This document shows, one piece after another, positions 13,805-13,936 of a stretch of DNA of 13,936 nt (position 1 is its first letter; each line of letters opens with the position of its first letter). The notes under the pieces were generated by a model. The model saw nothing but the letters and a program-made list of their open reading frames with translations, made no database searches and had not been told where the DNA came from. The DNA is from Lachnospiraceae bacterium UBA1258. Its GTDB lineage: Bacteria > Bacillota > Clostridia > Lachnospirales > Lachnospiraceae. A program made the position numbers and the translations under genes. Where the stretch lies: the NCBI GenBank assembly GCA_002308235.1, contig DBVS01000088.1, positions 1 through 13,936 on the forward strand, in the 5' to 3' direction.

Positions 13805-13936
13805 CTATTTTCTTCGTGTGATTATCTTAGCCATGGTCTCAAAATCAAGACCGTACTCTATTTCATATACCCCAACCGATATTGATTTGTCGTAGCCGTT
13901 TTCGCAAAGAAACTTATCAAATTCAACCGCAGACTC
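13805..13936 (-). CDS. C-terminal fragment of an unidentified protein (5' end beyond window)
   Basis: An open frame enters at the right edge and stops with TAG at 13805, giving the last 43 residues (ESAVEFDKFLCENGYDKSIS... ending MAKIITRRK). It is in the same direction as the diguanylate cyclase and 31 bases upstream of it, so the two are probably co-transcribed. The fragment is too short to assign; the SISVGVYE segment recalls part of a GGDEF domain, but this is not enough for a call. Reading direction is supported by the cyclase start and ribosome binding site immediately after its stop. Confidence 0.55.
   Translation of the reverse strand, partial: ESAVEFDKFLCENGYDKSISVGVYEIEYGLDFETMAKIITRRK

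Noticed and set aside
13805..13936. Naming the right-edge fragment as another GGDEF protein
   Set aside because: Only 43 residues are visible, and one short GGDEF-like stretch is not enough for an assignment.

Overview
The window looks like chromosomal DNA from an anaerobic Clostridia-type Firmicute, probably Lachnospiraceae. The supporting signs are strong AGGAGG-type ribosome binding sites, near-consensus sigma-A promoters, the style of the S2 and EF-Ts proteins, an oxygen-sensitive glycyl radical metabolism and several c-di-GMP proteins. The genus cannot be fixed from sequence alone. Nearly every gene is on the minus strand, so the window is best read from high to low coordinates.

Right part (about 9.5-13.9 kb), signalling. 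The 3' end of an unidentified gene enters at the right edge. It is followed by a PAS-like/GAF-like/GGDEF diguanylate cyclase with a TTG start, a small plus-strand gene that overlaps the cyclase tail to tail, and a long protein with an intact EAL phosphodiesterase domain first, then PAS-like segments, then a degenerate GGDEF domain. This part probably makes and degrades c-di-GMP.

Middle (about 7.2-9.5 kb), housekeeping translation. rpsB (S2) and tsf (EF-Ts) follow a clear promoter whose -35 box lies inside the stem of the upstream gene's terminator. The rpsB leader may be structured. A REP/MITE-like palindromic repeat sits between rpsB and tsf. EF-Ts carries an apparent insertion of about 60 residues. 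A strong terminator closes the unit.

Left part (1-7.2 kb), a glycyl radical enzyme microcompartment operon. A perfect TTGACA-17-TATAAT promoter, followed by two dyad symmetries, drives seven genes: a B12-independent diol/glycerol dehydratase-type glycyl radical enzyme, its radical-SAM activase, a EutS/PduU-type permuted shell protein, a EutP/PduV-type small GTPase, a class II (fuculose/rhamnulose-1-phosphate type) aldolase, a CoA-acylating aldehyde dehydrogenase and a zinc-type alcohol dehydrogenase cut by the left edge. The last three carry amphipathic terminal helices of the encapsulation-peptide type. Gene content and order resemble the fucose/rhamnose (GRM5-like) microcompartments known from Clostridium phytofermentans and relatives. 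Inferred pathway: deoxysugar phosphate to DHAP plus lactaldehyde, reduction to 1,2-propanediol, radical dehydration to propionaldehyde, then oxidation to propionyl-CoA and reduction to 1-propanol, which recycles NAD and CoA inside the shell. Major hexameric and pentameric shell genes and the phosphotransacylase are not in the window and presumably lie beyond the left edge.

The system type is known. The less ordinary details are the cysteine cluster in the aldolase tail, the alcohol dehydrogenase without a structural-zinc cysteine set, the minimal activase, the operator/hairpin region ahead of the dehydratase, the palindromic repeats, the EF-Ts insertion and the EAL-first hybrid signalling protein.
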